Part shown: piece by piece, positions 1 through 12,093 of the stretch
Layout: each line of letters starts with the position of its first letter
How positions within the stretch are numbered: position 1 is the first letter of the stretch
Assembly: GCA_942159475.1 (NCBI GenBank)
Contig: OW804094.1
Location: 55,424,966-55,488,965, forward strand
Direction: 5' to 3'
Source of the DNA: Sthenelais limicola
Taxonomy: Eukaryota; Annelida; Polychaeta; Phyllodocida; Sigalionidae
Length of the DNA stretch: 64,000 nucleotides
Notes under the pieces: generated by a model
What the model saw: the letters and a program-made list of their open reading frames with translations, nothing else
The model's database searches: none
What the model was told of the DNA's origin: nothing
Made by a program: the position numbers and the translations under genes

Positions 1-1000
1 GAGATGGATACACAGAATGTGCAACACTGGCTCATCACTCAATGGAAAGATCATAGGCAATACTTGCAACATATATCTACAAAAATGGAAAAAAGATGCT
101 TTCTAACATATTATCCTTGTTTTTCTGGCACCGGGTCTAGCTAATAGATCTCACTGGTCCGGAGTCGGTATGTACAAGCATTTTAATGGGTAGTAAATAA
201 CCAACTTTTTATACAGATGGAGGAGGGGGCAGCATTTGGAGGCAGGGGCCTTCGCCCAATGAAGCTAGATTTTATTGGCAATAAAAGAATAGTTGATAAG
301 TTCTTGCTATGCCCTGGTACAGAGAAACCAAAACATCAACTTTTATGCCTCATCCTTCACAGAAAGATACTTCATGAAATCGCCAATTACCATAGCAACC
401 AGTGGCAGGAGGGGTAAAAGTATGATAAAAAGGGATTTTTTTCCCTACCGAGCACCTCTCCAAAAGAACATTAATAGTGAGTTGGTCAGGCTACATGCAA
501 TTAAGCCTTCCATAGGCAAGATCACGTGTGTTTATTTTCATAATTAATCGGCGAGTTAAAATGTGAAAAGTTTTATAAATCAACAGGGGGTGGACTACTC
601 GGTAAAAAGTAGCATGAGACTTTATTTTCAATAAAATGCATAATTAGAACATGGTATTTTGCACTAACAAATCTGTCCTATGGCTATGATGGTTTTAGTG
701 TAGGCCTAGATATATTCAAATGGATACTACAAGATTCAGCATGTATCTAATTGCTCTAGTTTCACCATATCTGAGCATAATTATAGTTACAGTGGAACAT
801 CTCTAATGCGACCACCCTTGGGACTGAACATGAAACAATTTAAATAAAGTGTTAGGCCCCTAATACCATTCAAACAAATTTTGAAAATCTGCCTTCTACG
901 CTTCTACACGATGATTACAAATCACCGGAATAAAAACATTGAATAGAAATCACCAGTGATACATAACCAGTGGTTTAAAGGCGCAAATGAAAACATAAAC
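1..1000. other. Unassigned AT-rich sequence
   Basis: There is no coding region, RNA gene or clear repeat that I can support here. The short open frames near 217-547 have no recognisable protein features and an ordinary AT-rich composition. If the ZSWIM-like gene at 31 kb has no exon in between, this is part of its first intron. Confidence 0.5.
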
Positions 1001-1330
1001 AAATCCACGTGGAAGGGTTCTCCCCCTGATCTGGTGGGTTCCCGGTTCCGCCGGTGAAGATATAGCACAGACGTACCGAAAGGCCCAACCAGACTCTGTG
1101 TGGAGAGCCCTGCACAGTGCACTCTAGACAGGAGCAGCCACCGCCGCCACCTCAGCGGCGGCGGAAACCAGGTCAATGCCTGGCGCCGTAACTGGGTCAC
1201 GGTGACCCGGTTAAAGCAAGGTCAGATAGGTAGGTAAGTAGGGAGGCCGGGAGGTGGGCGGGTGGGAAGGAGGGATGGCGGGCGCCTGTGTGTGGGAGGA
1301 GGAGGTTGAGGCGGGCGGCGGCGTACTACT
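1001..1330. promoter_or_regulatory. GC- and CpG-rich island with clustered nuclear-receptor half-sites
   Basis: This is a 330-bp GC-rich block inside AT-rich DNA. It contains an inverted CCGCCGCC/CGGCGGCGG pair around 1141-1164 and a G-rich stretch at 1240-1322 with several runs of three G (possible G-quadruplex). AGGTCA-type half-sites lie at 1170-1175 and 1218-1224 on either side of a perfect inverted repeat at 1194-1208. The mix suggests a promoter or CpG-rich enhancer. No exon start could be tied to it; a 93-codon open frame at 922-1200 on the minus strand has no recognisable domain. The regulatory role is inference from motifs only. Confidence 0.45.
1190..1212. promoter_or_regulatory. 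23-bp near-perfect palindrome containing an IR3 nuclear-receptor element
   Basis: The palindrome has 11-bp arms around one central base with a single mismatched arm position. At its core is GGTCA-CGG-TGACC, which matches the inverted repeat with 3-bp spacing (IR3) bound by estrogen-receptor-type steroid receptors. An AAGGTCA half-site of the ERR/SF-1 kind follows at 1218-1224, and AGGTCA precedes it at 1170-1175. Binding is inferred; only the sequence match is seen. Confidence 0.5.
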
Positions 1331-4300
1331 AGTACTAGAGTAGTAGTACATGTTTTAGTTTTTTGGTGGTGTCACTTTGGATCCCGAATACCGCATGATG
1401 GTGCATAATCTACCCGGCATAACTCACCAGATTTGTAACATACATGTCTACATGTGTGTGTGTATATAGCTATAATATTAGCTAATATATTTTGCATAGA
1501 GTGATAGTGAGGGTAAAAAGTATGATACCATTAGGTTACATCTCAAGTAATTCATATACTCATTGCATTCCAACATCAGATATGTCACTGTAGTTCCATA
1601 ACATTTGCATCGGCTCCCATGCATATATGAGTGGTGCCATGCATCGACAGTATACACATTATATTTTAGTGACTTACAATATGTACAATAAAGTTCTAAT
1701 AAAATGCCATAAAAGTTCTAATAAAAATGCAATTATTCCTGTCCCATGCACATGAAATATACAGCATTCTAAATAAATAAATAGTTATATGTGTTTGTTC
1801 TTTACGACCTGAGATACAATAATTACGAAGTGGCACTAATAAATGATCAGGAGCAATGCCAGCTCCTGAAATAAAAGCTGCCAACTTTTATTTCAGTGAG
1901 CGTCAATACCAATTCCAAACCATTGTCTCAACTCGAGGGTTACCACAGGGTGAATGGAAAACACAAGTTACCCTTGCCAAATAGACCATATGGCTACTGT
2001 TGTAATTCATATATCTATCTGTTACATTGTATTGTTTTGTATTTAGAGCGTATTATATCCTTTTCATTGATTCACTTTAGAAATTTACCATGAAAACGTG
2101 CCAACCAACGGAGAAGGTGAGTGAAACCAGTTTTAAAATACTATAGTATTAAATCGGATTACAAAAATGGTCGATTACCAATAGTTCTAATACTATTAGG
2201 CTTTAAGTAATTGCCAGATACCGGAATTTATTATTTACGCATTGCTCAGAGAACAACATATCTAGATCGAGTGTGTTATGCACAGTTAAGCGCATATGTC
2301 ACTAGTGACTTACGAGTAGTAGTCATGGCAACCAATGTACCAAGTTTACCGCAAAAATTTAACTTTGTGAATAAAAAATGTTTCTATTTATATCATTAAA
2401 AGTATACACAATAAAAAACAGTGCATAAAAGCATTGAGAGCAAACACATTTATAACCAGACACGACTATCTGTGGCAAATAAACTAAGAATATTTAGACA
2501 TGCAGCTCCAAGCGTGGACATTGTTTTAAAACGCCTTTGGTATGTTGTATGTTAATAGTCAATGTAAACTAGAAGGAAATTGCCAATGACCAGGACAAAT
2601 GAAGACTATCAATGAAAGAGTATACAAGAGGACATTTAAATGTGGTCATCAATAGCCACATATAGCGGAGCTGGATAAAAGGACTTTAATGTCTACATAT
2701 AAAAAAATAATTTCTGAATCTAACAAACTCGTGTTGTTTTATTCAACAGCTGAGAACTGTGAGGAGGGATAGGGGGAGAAAGAGAAGGTGGGTGAGAGAG
2801 TGAATTAATTAATTCATAACTGAATAAAATAGCTGTGAGATCCAAGAGAAGGGGCAAGAGTAGGAGAAAGAACGGAAAGTCATAGATGGGATACAGAGAG
2901 AAGCCAATTGATATGAAAATGTGGTTACATGGGGAACATTTGGGGTTATGAGGAACAGATGGTCGAAGGTTGTGTAATCCTTATCAGGTTCTATGCGCGA
3001 ACACAGAGCATCGCGAGCATCAAAGCCATTGAGGACAAAGTGAAGCAGCATAACAACAATACACTCCATGGGCTATCTGATCCCCTCTAGTTGTAACCCT
3101 GACAACCGGTATTCATGCAACCAGCGGCTACCATGGCAACGCTAACCATGGCCCCTGGCTCTCAGCTTATGTGGCTTCCATTGATCTAGTCACAGGCTAA
3201 CATAAAGTGAGTGTGTGGAGGAAAAAGGACTGGGGTGGGGGATTACAAATAGTAGCTCGCGTATCGAACAGGATGGCGGCGAAGAAGAATTCATCGGAAA
3301 GGGACACGTATAATAATTATAATGAGAAGAAGAAGGGGGTTGGGAAACTGCTGTGGGGAAATCAAAAGGGAGTAAAAGGCATCGCCAACAAAATCTATTG
3401 TTTCCAACGATTGGTGAGGGGAAATTCATATAAGAAAGAAATTGGTGAATGGAGAAAAAGGTAAAGGGGTAAAGCAGATACTGTAGAAGGCAAAGACTAT
3501 TCAGCACATGCCAGCTGGTGCGGCATAACCTTTGCCCAGCCATTAGAGAGTACACGTGTTCAGCGAAGGGTCACCTCGGAAATCAATGTGAGGACAATTT
3601 TAATGACTACATTGGTACCTATACAACAATTTGTACTCCTGTTAGAATAAAACAAAGGTCCACGACTGTCCTCCTTTCAGGAATAAATTCATGGAATCTC
3701 ATGCGATGTAAAATTAACACTCCATTGCTTTTCATAATTTCCCGGAGCATGTTGTACTTCTTTTGTGAGCCCAAAAACATTTAGTATCTGTTGATTTTCA
3801 TTTACGATCTTCGACCCTTGAAAGAATTTGTTATAGTTATCCGTTTCCATACTTTCTGTCAGGCCAGATAATCATCGTTTTATAGCACAACATGTCGTTT
3901 GAACACAGTTATCGGGGTTCTTAATTCATACAACGTATCTCCATATCAATCCATTATGAAGAAGGGAGTTTAATTGGAAATGGAGAATAGAAAGAGGACA
4001 GGGAACATACTAAATGACGAAACTCGGCCTTGCTACCAGTGTTAAAAGATGAAAGATGTTATGAAATGGCGACTAAGAAAGATGGGAGAGGAGTAGTGGC
4101 CAAATGTGTCAATAAAAACTCATTGATATATACTGGACCCAGTGAGATAGCGGAAGGTCAACAAGGACGGACAAAGGGAGAGAAAAACAAGACAAACCAT
4201 TAAGTGCAAATTAATCCAGCAACCAGAGCCTGACCAAAATCCTTAAAGAGAAATCTGAGGAAGATAAAGGAGGATTGGATTATGGAAAGGAAGGAGCATT

Positions 4301-4600
4301 GGGGGTGGGCTAGATCCCTCCCCTCGCCTGCCACCTGACCCGACACCCCTCATCTATCACCTTAATGCTTGGTCATGCCCCCCTCCAATGCCTTCATCCT
4401 CTATTGTCTTGCCTTAGTAATGACGATCCCCTTTGTGCAGTGTTGGCCTCGGCCACTACTCGCCATTGATTAGAGTCACATAATTCATGGCCTCCTATTC
4501 CTCCTTCGTCCTCACATCGGGATGGTTAAGCTCCAGGCTCTTCTTAGTCTTTCTACCTAGCCTCTGGGGCGTGGCGACATGGCAAGGGACACTAGGGACT
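1331..4600. other. Unassigned non-coding stretch
   Basis: No gene or repeat could be supported here. Open frames on both strands (for example 3190-3555 on the minus strand and 3207-3464 on the plus strand) overlap each other and show no known motif. An 8-bp inverted pair GTACTACT/AGTAGTAC sits at 1323-1349, at the edge of the GC island. Confidence 0.45.
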
Positions 4601-4603
4601 GGC

Positions 4604-4635
4604 GGTGTGTGTGTGTGTGGTGGTGGGGGGGGGGG
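4604..4635. repeat. (TG)n/(G)n simple repeat
   Basis: A TG-dinucleotide run grades into a G homopolymer. It creates a spurious glycine/cysteine-rich reading frame on the plus strand, which I do not annotate as coding. Confidence 0.9.
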
Positions 4636-4760
4636 CTGTAATGTCGTAGAGTATAATGTAAATAAATGTAAAGAGGAACAGTAGAGTTAAAAAAAACTAG
4701 CAACTATCATTAGGGAAAATGTAGTCAAGAATCGAGGACATAGGATCTAACTGTAATGAT

Positions 4761-4804
4761 ATCAACGATCCTATAGCTACACATATAGCTATAGGATCGT
4801 TGAT
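4761..4804. repeat. Perfect 19-bp inverted repeat with 6-nt loop
   Basis: Positions 4761-4779 and 4786-4804 are perfectly reverse-complementary and separated only by six bases. On either strand the RNA would form a stable hairpin with an AT-rich stem. No coding context surrounds it. It could be the fold-back remnant of a short palindromic transposon, a small-RNA hairpin, or a cruciform-forming site. The symmetry is seen directly; the function is unknown. Confidence 0.85.
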
Positions 4805-4903
4805 GATATAACAATAGTGACGCAAACGTGACCCAAGAAAGAGCAAAATGAGAGCATGTAATAAAACAGACGAGGACAGCTACCAGATTCACTATTATGA
4901 TGC

Positions 4904-4925
4904 GGGGGGGGGGGGGGGGGGGGGG
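4904..4925. repeat. 22-nt G homopolymer
   Basis: Uninterrupted run of G, one of many G or C homopolymers in this window. Its exact length in the assembly may be unreliable. Confidence 0.9.
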
Positions 4926-5529
4926 CGCACATATCAATAGCTTTTTCAAGTTTCACTACATGAGAGACAGAGGACAGGATGAAGAATGGTCTCCACGGCA
5001 CGGAAAATACAAAAAGAACTGACATAATGGAACCTTGGGAGGCCCAAAACAGTGAACAGTTGCAAACGATCAGAGAAAAAGGGAGCCTTTAGTCAAAATC
5101 GACCTCCACATTGGCACCAAAACAGTCACAGACAATGGAATTACGCACTTCTGAGTGACAGCAGGATCGTTGGAACCGGATCGAATGGCAAAAACCCATG
5201 TGCCCAGAACACCATTCTTCTCGGCTAGCTATCATGATCTTTCAAAATTTTACTTCAAGACTTCGGACTTATTAATTATAAGTTGGCCTTCCATTCTCTG
5301 CGCTAATGACTCTAAGAGTATAGACTTGATTATTATTTGGTCACCTTCCCAAATACGGCAGTTCCCTTTTTTATCAGTATTTCAGAACCTGCACCCCCTA
5401 GACAGAGTCACTCACAAACAAAGCCAGACATGACATGATTGGTAGTCACGCTAGGGAGAACCCAATACCTCGCCTCTTCTTAATGTCATCTCCCCTCCAC
5501 AGCACCACCTCCAGGCATGGGCAGGGTGG

Positions 5530-5768
5530 GCAAGAGGAGGAGGAGGAGGAGGAGGAGGAGGAGGAGGAGGAGGACGCAAGAGGAGGACGCAAGAGGAGGA
5601 GGCAAGAGGAGGAGGCAAGAGGAGGAGGAGGACGCAAGAGGAGGAGGAGGACGCAAGAGGAGGAGGAGGAGGAGGAGGAGGAGGAGGAGGAGGAGGAGGA
5701 GGAGGAGGAGGAGGAGGAGGAGGAGGAGGAGGAGGCAAGAGGAGGAGGAGGACGCAAGAGGAGGACGA
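5530..5768. repeat. Compound (GGA)n minisatellite, polypurine tract
   Basis: About 240 bp of GGA triplets are interrupted by GCAAGA and GAC variants, giving a higher-order unit of the form GCAAGAGGAGGAGGAC. All three plus frames and the minus frames stay open and would encode Glu/Arg-, Ser-, Pro- or Leu-rich homopolymers. That is a by-product of the triplet repeat and not evidence of a gene. The strand is almost entirely purine, so triplex or G-quadruplex structure is possible. Confidence 0.95.
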
Positions 5769-5769
5769 G

Positions 5770-7050
5770 CTCTTTTGAATGTATATATTCATAGGCGGAT
5801 AGAAGCGGAGCTGTACATACAGAGGATGGGCAAAGTCTGAGAGATAATATAGGAAGGCGGCTATAGTTTATGGCAGGTTAATTATAGAGCGGGGATTTCT
5901 CTCTGATGTCGAGGTGTGGAAGAAGGCATATTCCATTAGTTCCTATTAATCAGTTCACATCCCCATAAAAACAGCTGGGCTCGCCTCCCTCGACCCAATT
6001 TGGGGGGAAGTTCCTCCTGTTTTAGATTTAATCCTCTCCCCTCTAAGCCAGGTCATGATAGCACATATCAAGTAGGTGACGTTTAATGGCACTTAAAATC
6101 ATAAAATGACGCCTAAATGACCAATGGAAATATGGCCTTCCCTCCCCTTCCATCTACCCCTTCCCACTTCCCTCTAAAGGAAAGGAGCGCTAAACTATAG
6201 GAGGAGCACGTTTGATATGCAATGGATTGAAAGTAGGAAGAGGTGGTAAATCGAGGAAAGGTGAAAACTGAGAAAGGATTTCTAAGAGGAGACTCCGTGG
6301 CAGATTTCTAAGAGGAGGCTTCGTGAAGTGGATCCTCAGAGGCAAGTCGATATACTACGAACATTAAGGATGCCGACAGATGCCTTACAGCACAAAAAGA
6401 TAAAACAATGTTTGCAAGCCTAGGAGTGGGGGCCGATGTTGATAAGGGTCTCAGAGTCTAATGATGACCCACCTTCAAAGCAGATAACGTTTCTTTGCTT
6501 CTGATAATAATAACTCCACTACTTTAAATCGGGGGTTTGACCTATATTGATTTAGGTCATTCTCCATGATCTAGACCATAGCCAGTGCGAATGCCAGGCT
6601 CCAGTCTGAGAGACTGCTGGGAGAGAAGTTTTCTTTTTCCTGTTGTGTGTCGAAAGTATCTTTAATGTAATGTGTACCCACCAATTTGTTGCAGGATGTA
6701 TTAATATCTTTTTTTGTCTACCTTATTTAGACCTTTGAGTGAGTCAACAAACTATTTCAAATTCCTTTACCACTCTGCAACCACTCGGATCTTTTCCTCC
6801 TTAGCTCTTTGAATTTTCAGCAGATTCAAACCGCTGTTCCTTAAACCAATTGTTTTCTTACAAGACTTCCTCCTTAAATTCTGAGTGGCCTATTATATCT
6901 GGCTATTTCTTAATAATTAAGATATCGTTCCCATTTGTGCAGGATATACTTAACGCAATTGTATACTTATATATGGGCCCTATCATGTACATATGAATCT
7001 TTGCCTTTCTGATTGTGGGCTGAAGACAAGTGCCTTTGGCCAATGGACGG
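5770..7050. other. Unassigned non-coding stretch
   Basis: Nothing recognisable. There is a short direct duplication of TTTCTAAGAGGAG around 6278-6320 and otherwise unique-looking AT-rich sequence. Confidence 0.45.
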
Positions 7051-7056
7051 ACCCAT

Positions 7057-7156
7057 AGAGCAAGGGAGGTAGTCGGGGAGGGGGAGGAGAAGGAAAATTG
7101 ATAGATGTATAGGTGTGTGGCGGGGGGGGGGGGGGCGGGAATTTGTTTCCATGAAA
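7057..7156 (+). repeat. Copy A of a ~100-bp direct duplication (partner 8554-8660)
   Basis: The block runs from AGAGCAAGGGAGGTAGT to CCATGAAA, includes a G homopolymer at about 7122-7135, and recurs with small differences at 8554-8660, about 1.5 kb downstream in the same orientation. A short second matching block (7934-7955 with 8675-8696, around ATAATCTGTCATTCTCATC) follows in the same order. This points to an old local tandem duplication later interrupted in the first copy. Confidence 0.8.
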
Positions 7157-7196
7157 GTTAGACATCTCTTAAATCTCACTAGCAAAGTAGCCTGCC

Positions 7197-7476
7197 AGTC
7201 CTCCGGACGGTCCCCCTCTCTCCCCACACTTCACCCTCTCCCTCTTTTCCCTGCCCCTCTTCTCTGACTTTCATACCCGTTTTTCTCTCCCAACACCATC
7301 TCTAATTTCCGACCACCCACCGATTCCCCCCCCCTTCCTCATGCTCCCCCTCCCCACTTTCTCTCCCTCCCCTCTTTCCCTTCCCCTACATGCTCGCCCT
7401 CCTCTCTTTCCCCCTCTTCTTTCCCTCCCCCTTTCCTATTCCTACATCCTCTTCTGCACTCTCCCACTCCTCTGCA
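7197..7476. repeat. Polypyrimidine (C/T-rich) tract
   Basis: About 280 bp of almost pure C and T on the plus strand, irregular rather than a strict tandem unit. The proline/leucine/serine-rich frame through it is an artefact of composition. Confidence 0.8.
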
Positions 7477-7479
7477 TGT

Positions 7480-7628
7480 GGACCAGATTTTCAGAAAAAG
7501 TACAATTCACATTCACCAATCCTCTCAAATAACCCGAATTTCAGACAAAAATAAACTTGAAAATACAAAATACAGAATTTATCAAATGTGGACAGCTGCC
7601 AATTGTGCATTTTCTGAAAATATGACCC
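7480..7628 (-). mobile_element. MITE family 1, copy 1 (149 bp)
   Basis: The ends are inverted (GGACCAGATTTTCAGAAAA at the left; the right end reads TTTTCTGAAAATATGACCC) and are flanked by ATGT on both sides (7476-7479 and 7629-7632), a possible 4-bp target duplication. The interior matches, in reverse orientation, the copies at 54654-54829 and 58129-58363, including a block around ACCAATCCTCTCAAATAACC. It is too short to code for a transposase, so a non-autonomous DNA element is the likely identity; the superfamily is not determined. Confidence 0.7.
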
Positions 7629-7960
7629 ATGTATTTAGGTACCCCTGGACGTAGGTTGTGGGAAATGACGTAGTATCTCACAGGGGCTTTCCAAGGCTAT
7701 AAATATAGTCTAGAGATCGCAATTTAAAAAAGGCTTCGAAATCACATTTCCACCCAAAATACCTTCACAAACCACATACGACGACATCCAAAGAGGGGGG
7801 GTCAGACCTGAGTAAAGTGGTTTGTAATACAACAAATTCCAAGAACATTCTGGACAAAGAAACCCCTCTTTCCCTTATATGGATTTCTACCTCTTTTCGT
7901 AGAAATCGCTCTACCTTTATATTATATGGATGGATAATCTGTCATTCTCATCTCTCCTCT

Positions 7961-8297
7961 CCCTCTCTTCTCCACCCCCCCCCCCCTCTCTCTCTCAATC
8001 TGTATGTCCCTTCTTCCTCTCTCTCGGTCCCTCCCTCCCCCTCCCCCTCTCTCTGTGTCCCTCTCTCCCCCTACCCCTCTCTCTCCCTCCCTCTCTCTCT
8101 CTCGGCCCTCCCCCTCTCTCTGTCCCTCCCTCCACCTCTCTGTCCCCCATCCCCCTCTCTCTCTGTCCCTCCCTCTGCCTCCCTCCCCTCCCCTCTATGT
8201 CCCCCCACTCCTCCCCTCTCTGTCCCTCTTTCTCCTTCCCTGTCCCTCCCCCTCTTTCTGTCCCTCCCTCCCTCGCTCTCTCTGTGTCTCTCTCAGA
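7961..8297. repeat. (CTCT/CCCT)n low-complexity tract
   Basis: About 340 bp of CT-rich sequence with irregular units of the CCCTCTCTCTGTCCCT type. All six frames are largely open through it (Pro/Ser/Leu on plus, Arg/Glu/Gly on minus) because of composition. It is not a gene. Confidence 0.9.
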
Positions 8298-8553
8298 GAA
8301 AGAATGTACCCGTCCACACATTACTCCTCAATAAATTCATAAATCCTTTTAAAAATAATATTAAATCCTCATTTCTCTGTAATGCTGACATGTATGTGAT
8401 TCATTTGGTATCAAAGTAAAGTTTATAGGATGAATTGTCTTTCCTGCATTGATGTTATGGTACATGCCATTTAAAATGTATTTAAAATTTAAAAGGCTAG
8501 AATATGATTGAAGCAGGGAGGAGAGGTGAAGGAGGGGGGATAAAAGGGGAGGA

Positions 8554-8660
8554 AGAGCAAGGGAGGTAGTTGGGGAGGGGGGAGGAGGGGGAGGTGAAGG
8601 ACAATTTATAGATATAGGTATGTGTGTGTGGGGGAAGGTGGCAAGTTTTTTTCCATGAAA
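8554..8660 (+). repeat. Copy A' of the ~100-bp direct duplication (partner 7057-7156)
   Basis: Same order of blocks as in the partner: purine-rich AGAGCAAGGGAGGTAGT, GATAGATGTATAGGTGTGTG-like segment, G-rich run, then TTTCCATGAAA. Here the follow-on CT-rich block begins about 15 bp later (8675), whereas in the first copy it is about 780 bp away with MITE copy 1 lying between. Confidence 0.8.
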
Positions 8661-8953
8661 CCCTCTTTTATGTCATAATCTGTCATTCTCATCTCTTCTC
8701 CTCTCCTCCCCCTCTCTCTCTCTGTGTCTGTCCCTCCCTCTCTCAGGAACGTTAGAATGCTCAGGTACTAAGTTGTGAAAGTGTTATGAATAATAATAAT
8801 CGTTTTTAAAAGACATTAGGCCAACTACCCCAACGTAGGCACCCTGTGATTTTGGCCATTTTTAGCAATCAAATTAATATCTTCAAATTTAAAAAAAATA
8901 CCGAAAATGGTTGGATTCCTATAAGAAGTTGAAACACAACTCCCTCTACAATC

Positions 8954-8972
8954 CAAGTGCCGAAGGCACTTG
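8954..8972. repeat. Short perfect hairpin
   Basis: CAAGTGCC and GGCACTTG are separated by GAA, giving an 8-bp perfect stem with a 3-nt loop. Function unknown. Confidence 0.7.
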
Positions 8973-11900
8973 TCTCCATATAAACATGGCTACCCAAGAC
9001 CTGGGGCCCTACAATGCCTCCATTCATTGGTATTGCTCATGCGCATTCATTCCCCGTTGCATGTGGTAGTTTCGCTATTTACATATGCACGCTGTTCCTC
9101 AACATAACCCTGATCACTGTTAATCACAGGGACCGATTTAAGCCGAATAAAGAAAGGTCAGTTATGAGTGAGAATGACAACGTTCCAGTTGCTAAACACT
9201 AAAACCAAAATAACCCCCAGGTTTATATCATTGCATCTGTCATTTTTATGATGACATTTCACGTGAATCCGGCAGCCCAGCAACAACATCACAAATATGC
9301 ATGGAATACTAAAAAAAAAAAGATAAGAACATAAAATTTCCCCATTAGAATGCATTGATGTATAAAAGATATTAGCAGATGGTGTCTGCGATATCAATAA
9401 AGCAACTAGCCAGGCCGGCAATCAGGCCAGATTATCTCTATTGGGAGAGGGTGAAATGTGGCTGGGGTGTGATATGGTCTGACATTGATCCTCTTTACAG
9501 ATATAACCCTGCCATGTCTTCTCTCTATGCCTTTCATGCCTGCCAAATCAACTACAAATAGAGTTGCCAAGATCCAACCTTCCAGATATATTGGTTATGT
9601 ATAAGGCGTCTCGATTTGTGTGCCGTGTCTGTCCTTGAAGTACGATGAATCATTAAAATTATCAATGGATGCCTTGGATCTACTCCCGTACTGCCTTAGA
9701 ATATATTTAGACCGTGCCAAGAACCATTGGCACTCTAGGATACAATCGACCAAGCACCGACTACGTTGAAGATAATACGTCATATGTGATCGCGAAATCA
9801 ATGCATTAAATATCCATGTTTAGAGCATGCATTGCGATTTCCTGGGCGAATTCACAAATGAAATTCCATAGGCAAAGTATGCACGTCCATAGAGCGATCG
9901 CAAAATTGTCGTGCATTCCGTAATTCTGTACTTGGCGGTAGCTTTGATTCCTAGAGCTTCATGCAGCTAGACACAACAGTGGGTGGAAGACCATGGTTAT
10001 TCTGTATTGAATTACTGCCCATGAGCCCATTATCTTGATATGTAATTGAACTCCATTAATTGTAAACTGTGCATGCCTGTCTACGATCCAATTGTCATTT
10101 TACGAAGGATTAGCTGTATACAAATTCGAGATATAAAAATAAAATTTTAGAAATCTTCCTAAGTTTAAATCACATTTACTATAAGGCACTGAGCTCAGCA
10201 AGGCAACAATCTAACAGTGATGGAGGACACTACATGATAAAATGCACCCAACACCAATGGCAATCATTGATACTTTCAGGGCGAGCAGGAAGAAGCCGCG
10301 GCGGCGGTGCTTGTGGAATGGGATTGCTTCTAATAGTGAAGAGATAATACATCAAAACGTCCGCCAAGGGACCGCGAGCAAGTCCAAAGGTCAAATTATG
10401 TGTCCAGAAAAGCCGCATCTCCACCTAATCCCACTCAGGCATAGATCATAGCAATGTTTGCTGGGTGAGGTGGCTGGCTGGTTGGCATGAGGGCCAGCAG
10501 GGGTAGAGAGAAAGGCCATGGGAGGAGAAGGAATTGCGTAACGTTATACCCCAGGAAGAGTCTATGTAGATGACAAAACAAATCAGGTGCTAGGATTGCA
10601 GGCATGGCCCATGGGTATTTGTGTGAAGGGCTGAGAAGGAAGATATGCGGGAGCATTCGGGGCTGGGTTGGCGGACGATAGTTCCTGTTGCTAACTGAAT
10701 CGACTATGAACTGGTAATTAGTAGAATCTGTTATCCTCACTAGGTTCATTGAAGTAGATACGTGATTATTAGAGGAGACAGCCGCTGGTGGTAGTAGATA
10801 GACCAGTCCACGTAGTGTCCATTTTCGTTACGTTTTTGTGTCACCCCACACTTCTCGCTAAGTCCCTACGTTTTGCCCCCAATGCCCCCACCCCCACCCC
10901 CTTTCCACCCCTCTGCTTCCATCGCTCTAATCCCTGAATCCCACTGAGAGGCGTTTCTTTCTGGTGGACAGTCACTAAGGGATGGACTGATGGCCTCCGC
11001 CTCAGGTTGTGGCTAGTTCTATCTCCTCTTCACCAAGAATCAATATTACGACAGACGAAGCATACAAACTAGTCCAGTTAGATGCTTGCAAATAGCTTAG
11101 TAATCGTCCTGTCACGTCCCCATTCCTCCAACATTAAAATAGTGTTGTCAACTGCGTCACAACTATATCGTTTAGAAAGAAAGGGGAATGGAAGGTCTGC
11201 TGAACAGAAAGAGAACAATATATACATATTGGCTTTCCTACCTAAAAACGATTGCAATGAAAGCTGGCATGTGGTATAACATTAAGGATAGGGTGGTATT
11301 GCCATTGGGCCGTGACCTAATAGGGACTTGACACGAGAGGGAGCTGTAAGTGGCCTACACTTGTGTGACCTAGATTTCCCATCAGCATTCAGGAGGTATC
11401 TAATATAATTTAGAAGCGTCAGATAAGCACAGGTAAAGGACATCATCACAAGTCAAACGATTATATTCACTTCCAACACTACATAGGAATGACTTGAAAA
11501 TGCCAAATTTCCTTCAGAGGAAGATGATTACATGACTGGGGGAGTGGTGTCAAAGAGCGATTTCTTTCTGACTATTAAAATCACCCCTGCACCATTAACG
11601 AATATATACCAAGACTCGGAATTCTCTTTGTTCTATTCAGCACAGGTAAACATTAATCAAGATGTTCTTGAACAAACTGAGTAATTGCAGTTCTCAACTT
11701 TCGATTATGCATGACTCATTCAAGTAAATAATTCACCTTTGTGTCCATTCATTCTATCGTATTTCTCTTTCTGTCAAGCATCATGCTATTAATAATACCC
11801 TAATACATACGGTACATACATTTCGGAAATTGGTTCCTACGGGTACATATGAATCATACACCGAGGCCAGATATTCCATCTAATATGCCATTGTATACAC

Positions 11901-12093
11901 GATACCATCGATCAATGCGAATGCTAATGTAAATTGAAACAATATATATATATTCTTGATTTACAATCAGATATTAATGCAATTTATGCATTATAAAAAT
12001 TGTACTGGCTCCATTGTTTGTCCTCCACAGCAAGGCTACCTTTCAAATTAATTCACAAGCAATTTGTATGAATGGGCGCTCGCACGCTACGTG

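Noticed and set aside
922..1200. 93-codon minus-strand frame next to the GC island
   Set aside because: Arg/Leu-rich sequence from GC-rich DNA; no motif, no splice context, and it overlaps the palindrome cluster.
5435..5840. Overlapping open frames of 103-119 codons in all directions (Glu-, Arg-, Ser- or Pro-rich)
   Set aside because: They arise from the GGA triplet repeat, which has no stop in most frames; no non-repeat coding sequence is attached.
7817..8419. 200-codon plus-strand frame
   Set aside because: Most of it is the CT-rich low-complexity tract; all six frames are open there and the non-repeat ends have no recognisable domain.
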